A DNA stretch of 64,000 bases from Albidovulum sediminis (GCF_025380365.1 NZ_JAOCQF010000007.1:23808-87807), one strand, 5' to 3'; shown: positions 35,293-44,391, counted from the first letter of the stretch. Numbers and translations: made by a program. The notes: a model not told the origin generated them from the sequence alone.

Positions 35293-35607
35293 CGGCCGTT
35301 TCGGTTGGGGACAGAGATGCCGAAGCTTTGTTCAAAGATCCCTTCGCGAAGATCACTTTGCAACGGCAGGTCTGCATAGACGTGCCGCTGCGGATCTTCT
35401 TGGTCCGGCTAGGTGATGCCCGCGCCATGTGGCGAAGAACTCCCGCTCACCACACCGTCGCTTTTGGTTCGACTAGGAATTGCTGCGGCAGGAAAGAATG
35501 ACTGGTTAGGGAAATCCGATAGAAGCACGTAAACAGGGTCGGCGGACCGAAATAGGCCGAAGTTTGCCTGTAGGAGCATGAGGTGAGGTTCAGCGACCAA
35601 GCATCGG
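35293..35607. other. Intergenic gap between merR and virD4, nothing recognised
   Basis: 315 bases between the convergent merR and virD4 genes. No convincing gene, hairpin terminator or transposon terminal repeat was seen. It probably holds the right-hand boundary of the mercury insertion. Confidence 0.6.
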
Positions 35608-37452
35608 TTAGACCCGAGTCGGCACTTTCCGTGTGTGCTTGGCGCTCTCCGCAATTGCCCGAAACACCCGCGCCGCCTCCCCGAAGACCTCGGCATCTGC
35701 CTGTCCGGCGGACGCAGCCAACCCCGACAGTTTTCCAACGGCGATTTGCCTGCCAACCGCTCCGCTTCCCGGTATACTCGGCAATCCCTTACCTTTCCGC
35801 GCTCGATCAATCGGGGCAAAGTGCCGATCCTCGAAGTACCGGATGTGCCGCGCCCGGATCGGATACTGCCCCTCGGGCAGCACCAGCACCTGATTCAGCG
35901 GAAACCGCAGCACTTCGTTTGCCGAAATCAACGGCCGCTCTTCCGACCGCCTGCTGACATTGGCACTGTCCTCCAGGGCGCGAACCCGCGACTGGCTCTC
36001 GGTCACTGCCGTTATGGTGGAGCGCCCCAAGGCATTCGAGAGCACCTCGGCGGTCCGATCATCTTGTGGCGTCATGTAGATCTGCACCCCGGCCCCACCT
36101 TGCAGAGAGCGCCGCCCGGTTTCGCCATAGATGTCATCAAGGCCGGGAATGGTCTGGGAGATGATGAAGAAGCGCCCGCCGAAGCTGCGTATGGTCTTGA
36201 TAGAAGAAAGAACAAGGGGCTGTCGGCCCAGCTGGTCGAATTCGTCCATCAGGAACATGACCGCATGGGGTTCGTCCTGACCAGGCTCACGGCGCTGGAG
36301 GGAGGCGATGGCATCCGCGAAGAGCAGACGGACGAGGGGGGCGAGAGTTTTCAGGTGCTCGGGCTGGACGACGATGTAGAGGCTTTGGGGATCGCGGCGG
36401 AAGGTCGAGAAGTCGAAGTCGCTGGCGGAGGTCACGCGGTCGACCGCGGGGTCGTTCCAAAGCTCGAGACCGGAGCCTTGGATGACGGACACATAGGCGC
36501 CGAGGGTCTTCTCCGGGACGTCGGCCATCTCTAGGAAGGTGCGGGAGATGATCGGGATGTTCGTGGTCTCGGCAATGGCCGTATAGCTCTTCTTCTTGTC
36601 GCCACCCCCGGCCATGATCTCACCGGCAAAGCCCAAAGTCGGGCGGCGCTGTTCGATGGCGTAGAGGCACGAGGCGATGAAGAGCCGCTTGCCGGCATTG
36701 AAGAAGCTCTGGGCGCTTTCGCCTTCCGGGATGAGGAAGAGGTCGGCCATCGAGTTCAGCGCGGTGTACTGACGCTCAGCGGAGGGCAGGGCGGCGATCC
36801 GGGCAAGCGGGTTGAACCGGTGCGAGCTCCGGTCCTCATCGAAGGGCGAGAAGTACCAAATGCCGTTCTTCAGCCCATGCTTGCGGTGGATGGAGGTCTT
36901 GGCGAAGTTCTCACCTTTCACGTCGAGGATGATCGCCGAGCCTGAGAAATGGAGGAGGTTCGGGATGACGAAGCCGACTCCTTTCCCCCGGCCCGTGGGG
37001 GCGATCATCATCGCATGCGGGAAGCGGTCTGGCGGCGCCATCACGAAGGGCGCGTCGGACTTCGGAAGGCCGAGCTTGCCGAAGATGAAACCGTTCTGAT
37101 CGAGGGTTCCGACCATGTGGTTTCGCTTCAACTCGCGACGCGACTGGAAATGCGCGTCGTCATACTGGTTGAGGCGGCCGCGATGTACCCCAGCTAATCC
37201 GACGAGCGTCAGCGCGACCGTCACAGCACCGGTGATGATCAATGCGCCCTGCAGGACTGAAGGCCGCGCGGCGAGGTCGGCCCATTCGTAGCGCAAGAAC
37301 CAGGGGCCTGTTGGGCTAAGCGTATCGAGGCTCTCCCGGAAGGCTGTGATCACATAGATCGTCGCCAGCATGCCGCCGATGTAGAGACCCGTCAGCAGTC
37401 CAAGGAGCAGCGCCAGCGGATACCGCCAGGCGGTGTCGAGATTCGAAAGCAT
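35608..37452 (-). CDS. virD4: VirD4/TraG-type coupling protein
   Basis: 614 residues from ATG at 37452 (MLSNLDTAWRY), with GAGGA upstream. Two N-terminal membrane segments, then the coupling ATPase with Walker A APTGRGKGVG and Walker B VMFLMDEFDQLG. It recruits the relaxosome to the T4SS. The order mobC-relaxase-virD4 is on the strand opposite to the virB genes, now separated from them by the mer operon. Confidence 0.95.
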   Translation of the reverse strand: MLSNLDTAWRYPLALLLGLLTGLYIGGMLATIYVITAFRESLDTLSPTGPWFLRYEWADLAARPSVLQGALIITGAVTVALTLVGLAGVHRGRLNQYDDAHFQSRRELKRNHMVGTLDQNGFIFGKLGLPKSDAPFVMAPPDRFPHAMMIAPTGRGKGVGFVIPNLLHFSGSAIILDVKGENFAKTSIHRKHGLKNGIWYFSPFDEDRSSHRFNPLARIAALPSAERQYTALNSMADLFLIPEGESAQSFFNAGKRLFIASCLYAIEQRRPTLGFAGEIMAGGGDKKKSYTAIAETTNIPIISRTFLEMADVPEKTLGAYVSVIQGSGLELWNDPAVDRVTSASDFDFSTFRRDPQSLYIVVQPEHLKTLAPLVRLLFADAIASLQRREPGQDEPHAVMFLMDEFDQLGRQPLVLSSIKTIRSFGGRFFIISQTIPGLDDIYGETGRRSLQGGAGVQIYMTPQDDRTAEVLSNALGRSTITAVTESQSRVRALEDSANVSRRSEERPLISANEVLRFPLNQVLVLPEGQYPIRARHIRYFEDRHFAPIDRARKGKGLPSIPGSGAVGRQIAVGKLSGLAASAGQADAEVFGEAARVFRAIAESAKHTRKVPTRV

Positions 37453-37462
37453 GGGTCTGTCC

Positions 37463-39340
37463 TCAGAGTTCGTGGCCGGTGTCGCGCTCGACAGCACGAT
37501 CGCGCTGCCCCAGTTCGGCAGCGCGATGCTGCGCCCGTGCCAGATCTGCCCAGGGTCCGACCTCGCCCGATTGACCGAGGTCTCCTTCGTTCTTCAGTTC
37601 ATGCGCGACGGCCGCCCGGAGTGCTGGATCTCGGACCTGCTCGTTGAGCGGGGCGAGGTCGCCGGACCGGACGCGGTCGAGATCCTCGGGTTTCAGGGTG
37701 TCGTGCAGGCGGTCGACGATGGCTTCCAGCGCGGGCACCTCGGAGAGCCTCATATGGCGATCGGCGTTCAGCAACTGGTCGCGCGCAACGGCCTCGGTCA
37801 ACTCCGGCGCTAGGTTGAAAGCCGCGACTTCCGCCTGAACCTCCTGTCCCAAAGCGCGCTCCGTTTCCATCCAGAACACCTTTTGCATTGTGTTCGGCTG
37901 CTCAGTAATCCAGCTCGCCCGCTGGCCCTCACTGCGCTCGGCCAAACTGAAGCGGGCGACCATTTCCTCGACGGACGTGCCGGCTATGCGAAGCTCATCT
38001 TCCCGGATCGAGAACAGCGCCGTCAGCCGTTCGCCGATCTCGTCGCGAACATGTGCAAGGGTCGCGCGAAGACCTTCGTCGAGGGAAACCCCCTCGGTCT
38101 GGCCTTGGTCCAACCGCTCAAGCGAGGCGAGGGTCGGGTTGTGATAGGGATCGGTGTTCCGGTCGGCAACTTGGGCATGCTCTGCGAGGAGGATGCTGTC
38201 GGGTGCGAGTTTCAGCGAGGCGCGGGCCTGCTCGGCAAAGCTGCGCTCCAGGTCGACCCGCTCGGCAGAGGGTTCCATGGCGCGAATTGCCTCCCAGGCC
38301 TCTGTGGCCGAAGCGATCATCTCGTTGCGCGCTGCCTCAACCCGTGTGGCGGGGTCGCCTTCGGCATGAAGCGAGTGATCGGGCATCAGGGGAACTCCTT
38401 GTCTGAGAGCGGCGGCAGACGCGCCAAGCGCCCGGGCCAGCCGGGAAAGGTAGGAAGCGGCACTTGCCTCGGTGCCGGTTGCGGCGGCAAGGTCGGCGAG
38501 GTCGCCAAGGGTCTTGTATTCACGGGCGAAGCCCTGCATCGCGGCGAGCCGTCGGCTCCGCTCCCCGTCAGACAGCGGCGGCGGGGGAGGTGGCGTGGCC
38601 TTCCCGCCCTCTCGCGATGCACGCAGCTCGGATTGGCGCGGCGGGTTCTCGACAATGCCGCGGGAAAGGCGCGACGAGGCGAGGATGTTCAGCCCATGCG
38701 ACTGACTGATCTCGGCGTGAAGCTCGCGCATCACATCGAAGTTCAGCGCGGCATGACGACAGATCGATAGGAATCGGCCTTCCTCGATGCCATGCTTATC
38801 GACCACGAAATGCGCATGCAGATGGTCAGTGTCCTTGTGCAGGGCAGCAACGTATCGCCAGACATCCCCATACTCACCGGACCCGAACACAGCTTGCCCC
38901 CATTCCCGGGCGATGACCTCAGCACGTTCGGCGTCCACCCCCCGCGGAAAACTCAGGACGATGTGATCGGCATGCCCCCGACGCGGCGCACCTGTCCAGG
39001 TCGAAGACCAGATATCGGCCGTCCGCTCCGTTCGGGCAGGATCGAAATCACGCTCATAGCCCGCCAGGTTGCACCAAGTGCTCTGCACCCCCTCTTCCCG
39101 GGCCACATAGTCGAGAAGGCGCTTCAGCTCCTGTGGGGTGCGGGCGCTGCCGCCGGCGATGCGTTTGACGACCGACTGCCAGCCACGGGGCCCACCAGCG
39201 TTTCGCAGAAGCGCCCGGGTCTGGCGTTCCTTGCGCGTGCCGAGACGGGACGATGAGCCGTCGCCACCACCCCGCCCACGACGACGGTCGTCGAGAACAT
39301 GACCGAGAACCAGATCCTCGACGGAAGGCGACCGGGTCAT
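37463..39340 (-). CDS. MOBP-type relaxase (VirD2/TraI-like)
   Basis: 625 residues. The N-terminal relaxase domain contains the metal-binding histidine triad HKDTDHLHAHFVV (about residues 165-178), typical of MOBP/VirD2-like enzymes. It nicks at oriT and stays bound to the 5' end. The C-terminal half is a long helical, Glu/Ala-rich region without a recognised domain, preceded by a polyproline run. Overlaps mobC by 4 bases. Confidence 0.9.
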   Translation of the reverse strand: MTRSPSVEDLVLGHVLDDRRRGRGGGDGSSSRLGTRKERQTRALLRNAGGPRGWQSVVKRIAGGSARTPQELKRLLDYVAREEGVQSTWCNLAGYERDFDPARTERTADIWSSTWTGAPRRGHADHIVLSFPRGVDAERAEVIAREWGQAVFGSGEYGDVWRYVAALHKDTDHLHAHFVVDKHGIEEGRFLSICRHAALNFDVMRELHAEISQSHGLNILASSRLSRGIVENPPRQSELRASREGGKATPPPPPPLSDGERSRRLAAMQGFAREYKTLGDLADLAAATGTEASAASYLSRLARALGASAAALRQGVPLMPDHSLHAEGDPATRVEAARNEMIASATEAWEAIRAMEPSAERVDLERSFAEQARASLKLAPDSILLAEHAQVADRNTDPYHNPTLASLERLDQGQTEGVSLDEGLRATLAHVRDEIGERLTALFSIREDELRIAGTSVEEMVARFSLAERSEGQRASWITEQPNTMQKVFWMETERALGQEVQAEVAAFNLAPELTEAVARDQLLNADRHMRLSEVPALEAIVDRLHDTLKPEDLDRVRSGDLAPLNEQVRDPALRAAVAHELKNEGDLGQSGEVGPWADLARAQHRAAELGQRDRAVERDTGHEL

Positions 39341-39900
39341 TTCGGCGCCTCGGCAGAAGTATCAGTGGCAAGAACGAAAGGAGAGGTTTGATCACCAAGT
39401 CCCTGCTTGGCCCTCAGCGCCGAGAGGAGGTGGACCACCTCTTCGACAAGGTCATCGACCCGCGCTCCGACCTTGCGCACCAGGGCGGCATCACGGGCAT
39501 TCCAGGTCAGACGACCGACCGCCCCCAGTCGGGCGATCTGGTTGAGGTTGTTGCCGACAGCGGACAATTCCCGCCTGGCTGCAGCGATGGCATCAAGCTC
39601 GTCTGCCTGGATGGCCAGACGATCGCTTGCCTGTCTGACCAGATGCCTGACTGCCTCGGAAACCGTCAGACCGTTTGCTTCGGCAACCGCCTGAAAGGCT
39701 GCATGCTCGTCTTCCGTGATGCGGATGTTCAGCTTCACCGAAAGCCGCCGCACTTCCTTCCGGTCAAGGCTGCCCTTGATCCGTGACAGCGCCTGGCGGG
39801 AACGGCCCATCGACCTCGCCACGGCCGCGACGCTCTCGCCAGCGAGGAGCCGCGCCGTGATGGCTGCAGTCTCAGTAGAGGTCAGGCGTGAGCGTGGCAT
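39337..39900 (-). CDS. MobC-like relaxosome accessory protein
   Basis: 187 residues. N-terminal HTH-like segment (VAAVARSMGRSRQALSRIKG), then a ribbon-helix-helix/MobC region (RRLSVKLNIRITEDEHAAFQ) and the MobC helix ARRELSAVGNNLNQIARLG. It binds oriT and helps melt it for the relaxase. First gene of the mob operon, directly beside the candidate oriT. Confidence 0.85.
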   Translation of the reverse strand: MPRSRLTSTETAAITARLLAGESVAAVARSMGRSRQALSRIKGSLDRKEVRRLSVKLNIRITEDEHAAFQAVAEANGLTVSEAVRHLVRQASDRLAIQADELDAIAAARRELSAVGNNLNQIARLGAVGRLTWNARDAALVRKVGARVDDLVEEVVHLLSALRAKQGLGDQTSPFVLATDTSAEAPK

Positions 39901-39966
39901 TGCATCATTACATGTGTTTTGCAGTCATTGCGCATCATGTACCACACACCACCGTTCCTGCCAACC

Positions 39967-40036
39967 GTCCTCACCGGCCGGTTTCCGCTCCTCTGAAGAG
40001 GGGCCCGCGTGCGGAAACCGGACAGCCGGTGAGGAC
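39967..40036. repeat. Large imperfect inverted repeat, candidate oriT hairpin
   Basis: Left arm 39967-39988 reads GTCCTCACCGGC then CGGTTTCCGC. Right arm 40011-40036 is its complement, with three extra bases (ACA). The centre holds a small CCTCT-GA-AGAGG hairpin. It sits 67 bases from the mobC start, where MOBP oriT sites are usually found. A nic site could not be assigned. Confidence 0.6.
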
Positions 40037-40053
40037 TCAATATGGCGTCAGGG

Positions 40054-40074
40054 GTCGGCGGCTTGCCCGCCGAC
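40054..40074. repeat. Perfect 8-bp stem-loop near candidate oriT
   Basis: GTCGGCGG, 5-base loop, CCGCCGAC, 17 bases right of the large inverted repeat. It may be part of the oriT structure. Confidence 0.5.
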
Positions 40075-40361
40075 TGCGTCCCTGCGCCCCGGCCGTCAGG
40101 CCTCCGTGCAACGCGAGACCAAAGTGGTCGAGCGCCTTGAAACCTTGGGCTTTGCAGAAGTGTCCGGTCCCTCCATGAGGGCTGTTGGGACGGGCACGAC
40201 AGTCTGAAGGAAGGGCTGCCCGGGAAGAGAAGGGGGGCCGGGGAAGGGGCCTCAAGATGCTTCAAGGCCTGCCCATTGCGGAAGATGGCCGACGATGAAT
40301 GGCTTTGGGCATGAAGCCACAGGCTGGATCGGCGTAGCGTCAACCCGTCACTAGGCGAACT

Positions 40362-40388
40362 GGCAAGCAGGCCGACAGGCAAGCAGGC
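40362..40388. repeat. Two direct copies of GGCAAGCAGGC
   Basis: 11-bp direct repeats at 40362-40372 and 40378-40388, 16 bases apart start to start, in the non-coding region. Could be protein-binding iterons for the VirC or ParA-like proteins. Confidence 0.4.
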
Positions 40389-40867
40389 AGATTGTCCGGC
40401 ATGCATCCGGTTGGCGGGTCATATTCGGGATCGTCCCTAGACAGAGGCCTGATGTCACCCTGCCTTCGGATCAGCCGTGCGGACAGGTTCCAACGCAGGC
40501 ATGCGGCCTGTCACCTATGCAGGCATGCAGACATGCAAACCGTCATACGGGCCGGAAGGCAGATAGCCTCGATTGCGGCTAGGCCGAAGGAGTGCTCGGA
40601 CGCCGCGCCGCAGCATCACGGCTGCGGGAATCCTTAGGAAACATGAAGGCTTCGGCGGTGTGTTACAACTTCCAGCACATGCCATTTGACGTTTCTGCAA
40701 CCTTATGCCTAAACGGCGCACCGCACGTCGGTCGGATTAGTGACGCCTTTACAATGGCTTCGCTGGGTCTTGGCTTGCCCGCGGTGCACTGCCTTCCGCA
40801 GCGTCATGAAAGAACGCCGGGCGTCGGTGCAAGGGGTATCGAGTACCATTTGTGGAGGCGTCATTTC

Positions 40868-41632
40868 ATGCAAGTCATTACCATCGTGCAGACCAAGGGC
40901 GGCTCGGGCAAGACCACGACCGCCATGCTTCTCGCATCTGCAGCACTGAACCTCGGGCGCAGCGTCACCCTGCTCGACGGTGATGTGAACGCTCAACTCG
41001 GCCGTTGGCGCGACAGTTTCGAACTGGCCACGTGGGAGAGTGCGCAAAAGCCCGACTGGCCGGAGAGTCTGGCGATCCTCTCGCCACCGGAAAGTGTTGA
41101 AGGGCTTCTGTCGCTCCTCGAGGCCGAGGAAGCGCGCGGCGTCGATCTCGTCGTGATCGACACCCGGCCTGGCACCCACACCGACACCGAGGACTTCTGC
41201 CTGATCTCCGATCTGGTGCTGATCCCAGCCCGCCCCGTCTACGCCGAATGGGAAATGACCCATCGCGCCGTCCTCTGGATGGACGACCTCCGCGCCTCGA
41301 TTGCCGAGGGCGAGCGGTTCCCGGCGGTTAGGGTCCTCGTCATGGACGCGGGGCCGAAGATCATCGACGCGGCAACCCGGGAAGGGGGAATGGCTCAACT
41401 GCCAAAGCGCGACCGGGACGTGCTGCAAGAGATCCTGAGTCTCGACCATCTCGACGTTATCGTTCCGCATTCGAGGATCCTCGAACAACTTGGCTATCAC
41501 GGCCCCCTTGGACCGGCGGCCCGCGCCAACGCCAAAGCACCCGGCGGTCGGCTGGTGGCGGACGCCATCACACGCCAGCTTGAAGTTGCGGAACTTGTGC
41601 TGACCGGGATCGACGAGGTGATCCCTGCATGA
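40868..41632 (+). CDS. ParA/VirC1-like ATPase
   Basis: 254 residues from ATG at 40868 (MQVITIVQTKGG), with GGAGG upstream. Deviant Walker A QTKGGSGKTTTA with the signature lysine near the start, and VVIDTRPG. In VirC1/ParA proteins this ATPase promotes relaxosome assembly at the pole or partitions the plasmid. It lies next to the candidate oriT and overlaps the VirC2-like gene, which favours a VirC1-type role; partition is possible too. Confidence 0.85.
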   Translation: MQVITIVQTKGGSGKTTTAMLLASAALNLGRSVTLLDGDVNAQLGRWRDSFELATWESAQKPDWPESLAILSPPESVEGLLSLLEAEEARGVDLVVIDTRPGTHTDTEDFCLISDLVLIPARPVYAEWEMTHRAVLWMDDLRASIAEGERFPAVRVLVMDAGPKIIDAATREGGMAQLPKRDRDVLQEILSLDHLDVIVPHSRILEQLGYHGPLGPAARANAKAPGGRLVADAITRQLEVAELVLTGIDEVIPA

Positions 41633-42303
41633 GCCGTTTCCGCCTTCCTGCACGTGTCGCACCCTCCCCGGCGGCGGAAGAACCGGGCCTGCAGAATTCC
41701 GCCGCACGGTTGCGGTCATCGCGCGAGGTGCAGGCGCGCATTCTTGCAGAACGGCGTGCGCCGGAGCAGGGAGGAAATGTCGAGGGCGTCAAGGCCCAGC
41801 TTCCCGACATGACGACGGAGCACTTGGCCGACCCGGAGTTTGCCGGGAAGAGGGAAGGGGAGAGTCGTCAGCCGCAGTCCCCCGCTTCGCCGCCCGAATG
41901 TGCTGCCAGTGGGTTGGCGAAGCCCCGGAAAGAGAAGCTGGTGGTCCTCTTTCGGCTGCCGTTGGCAGCCGAGAAGCAGCTTGAGCAGATCCCGGGCGCG
42001 GGCGACGTGACCCCAGCCTACATGCTGCGCGCCTTTGCCAAGGAAGCGCGGGCCGAACTGCGGCGGCTCTTGGCGGAAGATGATCTTGCGCCGCATGTCG
42101 ACGAGGCGAAGCGCATCTTCACCATGGCAGCATCGGACATGGCGGTCGGCGAGCCGATGACCGTCTACGCCCAAGGCTCCGCGATCCGGGCTATGCATGC
42201 GGCACTTGATGACCCATGGCTGATCGAGCCCCGGGCGACGATCGTTGGTGCCTTCCTCGCCGCAATCGCGTCGCAGCTCATCGAGGCGCGACGCGTCAGG
42301 TAG
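41629..42303 (+). CDS. VirC2-like DNA-binding partner of the ParA-like ATPase
   Basis: 224 residues, ATGA overlap with parA. The N-terminal 100 residues are disordered and charged. The C-terminal part (EKLVVLFRLPLAAEKQLEQI...PAYMLRAFAKEARAEL) resembles the ribbon-helix-helix fold of VirC2, which binds the overdrive sequence beside T-DNA borders. Pairing with a VirC1-like gene supports the call. Not a classical ParB. Confidence 0.7.
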   Translation: MSRFRLPARVAPSPAAEEPGLQNSAARLRSSREVQARILAERRAPEQGGNVEGVKAQLPDMTTEHLADPEFAGKREGESRQPQSPASPPECAASGLAKPRKEKLVVLFRLPLAAEKQLEQIPGAGDVTPAYMLRAFAKEARAELRRLLAEDDLAPHVDEAKRIFTMAASDMAVGEPMTVYAQGSAIRAMHAALDDPWLIEPRATIVGAFLAAIASQLIEARRVR

Positions 42304-42342
42304 ACCTCACCCATGCAACAAAAATCGATGAGCTGCCTGCGG

Positions 42343-42768
42343 TTACTCGCAGGCAAGATCGGGCAGCGGCGCTGTCTTGAAGGTCAGGCTGTCAGCGCTG
42401 GTGACCATTGCGAACTCGCCGCCCGTGCGGAAGGTTGCCACCATTTTCGACCAGTCCGCTGCGTCAACCGATGCCTGTGCGGCGATGCCGTTCTTGACCG
42501 GCAGGCGGGCCTGCTCGCCCGACTTTGCGAGAACAACGACCATGTTTGGTGCGGCGTCTTTGTCGAAGCGGACCACGAGCGCGCCGTTGGGCGTTGGCCC
42601 GAAGACGCGATCCGGATCGCAGACAAGCCGCACTTCACCCGCCTCGCTGGTGAGCGCGTAGGTCGGAAGGCCACGCTCGACACCGACCGTCCAGGCGTCA
42701 AGCGCGTGGACAGGAACAGACATCGCCGCAAGCGCGGAAACAGCCAGAACGGGGGACAGAACATGCAT
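42343..42768 (-). CDS. Secreted protein, unknown
   Basis: 141 residues from ATG at 42768 (MHVLSPVLAV), with a signal peptide to about SVPVHALD. The mature part is beta-rich with a single disulfide possible between VCDPDR and the last LACE. It resembles small periplasmic proteins with an invasion-associated-like beta fold, but no family is firmly recognised. Convergent with the VirC2-like gene. Confidence 0.65.
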   Translation of the reverse strand: MHVLSPVLAVSALAAMSVPVHALDAWTVGVERGLPTYALTSEAGEVRLVCDPDRVFGPTPNGALVVRFDKDAAPNMVVVLAKSGEQARLPVKNGIAAQASVDAADWSKMVATFRTGGEFAMVTSADSLTFKTAPLPDLACE

Positions 42769-42892
42769 CGACAGGAAAGCCTTTCGTGGTTCGCGTGGCG
42801 ACAGCAAAGCACCACTTCTGATGTCGGTAGATATGTTCTGATGGCGCCCCTGTCCATGACCGCAAGCCATGAGCGAATGACCGGAGGCCGGA

Positions 42893-43102
42893 ATGGATGA
42901 CGTCGTTAGACCCAGCTCCAAAAGCCCGACAATCGATCGTCGGCTGTGGCGTATCGACCGTGGAGACCGGGAACTCGTCGCGGAGCGGCATCGCACCGCC
43001 AGCGGTCGGTTCAGAACCGTGTGGCTGGTCCCGGAGGAAACCCTGCGTGGCGTCCTCTGGGTCGAGGTTATCGAAGGAACCCCAGCCGGTCCGTCGCTAT
43101 GA
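42893..43102 (+). CDS. Small basic protein, unknown
   Basis: 69 residues, ATG preceded by GGAGG. Rich in Arg and Trp (DRRLWRIDRGDRELVAERH). Its stop overlaps an ATG at 43099 in the frame of the WGR gene, suggesting the two are coupled. No family recognised. Confidence 0.55.
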   Translation: MDDVVRPSSKSPTIDRRLWRIDRGDRELVAERHRTASGRFRTVWLVPEETLRGVLWVEVIEGTPAGPSL

Positions 43103-43200
43103 CCCATCAGCTGTCTGAATCGGACCGCCCGGATCGATTCAGAAATGCAATTGGACTTGGAGAGCGGCAAGGCGGAGTCTCTGCGGGGGGGAGGACCACC

Positions 43201-43461
43201 ATGGCTCTGGCACATCTGCACCGCATCGACCCTGAGGCCAACATGGCGCGGTTCTACTGCATCGATGTTGGGGCGACGCTGTTAGGAGACGTCTCCGTCT
43301 TGCGGACCTGGGGCCGGATCGGAACGCATGGACGGACAAGACTCGAGACTTGCGCCACCGTGGAAGAAGCGGAGAGGGCAGCATCTCAAACCCTTCGACA
43401 GAAGATGCGGCGGGGCTATCTGCCTGCCGGCCAAATGCTGCCGCCAGACCTTGCGCTGTGA
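43201..43461 (+). CDS. WGR-domain protein
   Basis: 86 residues from ATG at 43201, with a strong GGGGGAGGA site; a coupled ATG at 43099 would add 34 residues. The WGR domain covers nearly all: ARFYCIDVGATLLGDVSVLR, TWGRIGTHGRTR, AERAASQTLRQKMRRGY. WGR domains bind nucleic acid ends in PARPs and polymerases; stand-alone bacterial WGR proteins are common on alphaproteobacterial plasmids and have no settled function. Confidence 0.82.
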   Translation: MALAHLHRIDPEANMARFYCIDVGATLLGDVSVLRTWGRIGTHGRTRLETCATVEEAERAASQTLRQKMRRGYLPAGQMLPPDLAL

Positions 43462-43467
43462 GATCTG

Positions 43468-43830
43468 TTAGGCCTTACGCTGAAGCCTGCCATCCAGCTC
43501 GGCACCGACCTCGATGGCGATCCGCTCATGGGTGACGTCGGCCTGCACGACCGCACTCGGCGCGAGCTGAACGCTTCGCGCTGAGACCGTGCCGGAGACC
43601 GCCCCAAGCACGACGAGGTCGTGGGCGACGATGGAACCTTCAACACGACCTGAACCAGCCACGGTGATTTCCGGCGCCCGCAATGAGCCAATTACGTTGC
43701 CTCGCACCTCGATCGGTCCACTGGAGGTGGCATCGCCTTCGACCACAAGGTCCTGCGCGAAGACGCTGCGACGAGCGTTCGAACTTGCCGGGTCCGGCCA
43801 ACGGTCCAAATCGCCATGTGGAGTCTTCAT
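43468..43830 (-). CDS. Bactofilin-like polymer-forming protein
   Basis: 120 residues. A right-handed beta-helix of short repeats (DLVVEGDATSSGPIEVRGNV, IVAHDLVVLGAVSGTVSARS) with disordered ends, as in bactofilins (DUF583). Bactofilins polymerise without nucleotide into membrane-associated filaments that organise wall enzymes. Finding one on a conjugative element is unusual. Convergent with the WGR gene, 6 bases apart. Confidence 0.85.
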   Translation of the reverse strand: MKTPHGDLDRWPDPASSNARRSVFAQDLVVEGDATSSGPIEVRGNVIGSLRAPEITVAGSGRVEGSIVAHDLVVLGAVSGTVSARSVQLAPSAVVQADVTHERIAIEVGAELDGRLQRKA

Positions 43831-44105
43831 CTTGGTGCTGCCTCAGCTCAACTTCGTACCGCACGACTGGACCAGAAGCGAAACGAAAGGGCAACGCGCG
43901 GCGCTGTGATCGGCGAAGAAGTGCAATAGCCGTCGGCGCTGCACAACACGTCCGACCAGGGTTGTTGCCGGTCGTCCCTCGTGAGCTATAGATTTTGTGT
44001 CTATCGTTCATCCGAGACCTTCGGACCGTTGGTTGTGTGGTCCACTGTTGGAACGATGACAATGAACGGCTAGGGTTTTCCTGTGAACTTCCGGCCGGGG
44101 TCGTG

Positions 44106-44306
44106 ATGATGAAACACGAAGAGCGTGATAGCCCGACCGGTACCGCCTTCAACTTCAGGCATGAGCATGTCGAAGGCGAGATGCAGCGGCGCCTCGCTCT
44201 TCCCTTTGATGCCTGGGAACCCATCGGCAGGGGAGAGTCCCTAACAAGAAGAGCTCGAGCTCATCTTGCCCGCGTTGCCGGATTCGGCAACGGAGACAAG
44301 GCCTGA
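44106..44306 (+). CDS. Possible small ORF
   Basis: 66 residues starting at ATG ATG after a GGGG-containing site; charged and soluble (MMKHEERDSPTGTAFNF). It is the only plausible gene in the 626-bp gap between the bactofilin and fic genes. Nothing recognised; may be non-coding. Confidence 0.3.
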   Translation: MMKHEERDSPTGTAFNFRHEHVEGEMQRRLALPFDAWEPIGRGESLTRRARAHLARVAGFGNGDKA

Positions 44307-44391
44307 TACGTTCGAGTCGAACCCACTGGCCGACCGCGACCTTGTCGTCACAGCTGTCCAGATCCTATGCGTGACCATTGGTCCGACTGCT

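Larger units (their letters stand above)
39901..40867. other. Non-coding 967-bp region with candidate oriT and parA promoter
   Basis: No convincing gene. From left: a TG-rich box GTGTTTTGCA (39914-39923) also found in the T4SS promoter region, a large imperfect hairpin, a perfect 8-bp hairpin, short direct repeats and several GCAGGCATGC-like repeats near 40496-40532, then the parA leader. The position between mobC and the VirC1-like gene and the density of repeats fit an origin of transfer. Confidence 0.55.

Noticed and set aside
35293..35607. Transposon terminal repeats at the right side of the mer cluster
   Set aside because: I looked for Tn21/Tn501-like ends and for direct repeats matching the left side near 32100 and found none convincing.
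41629..42303. ParB partition protein
   Set aside because: No ParB box or HTH of the ParB type; the C-terminal fold and VirC1-like partner fit VirC2 better.
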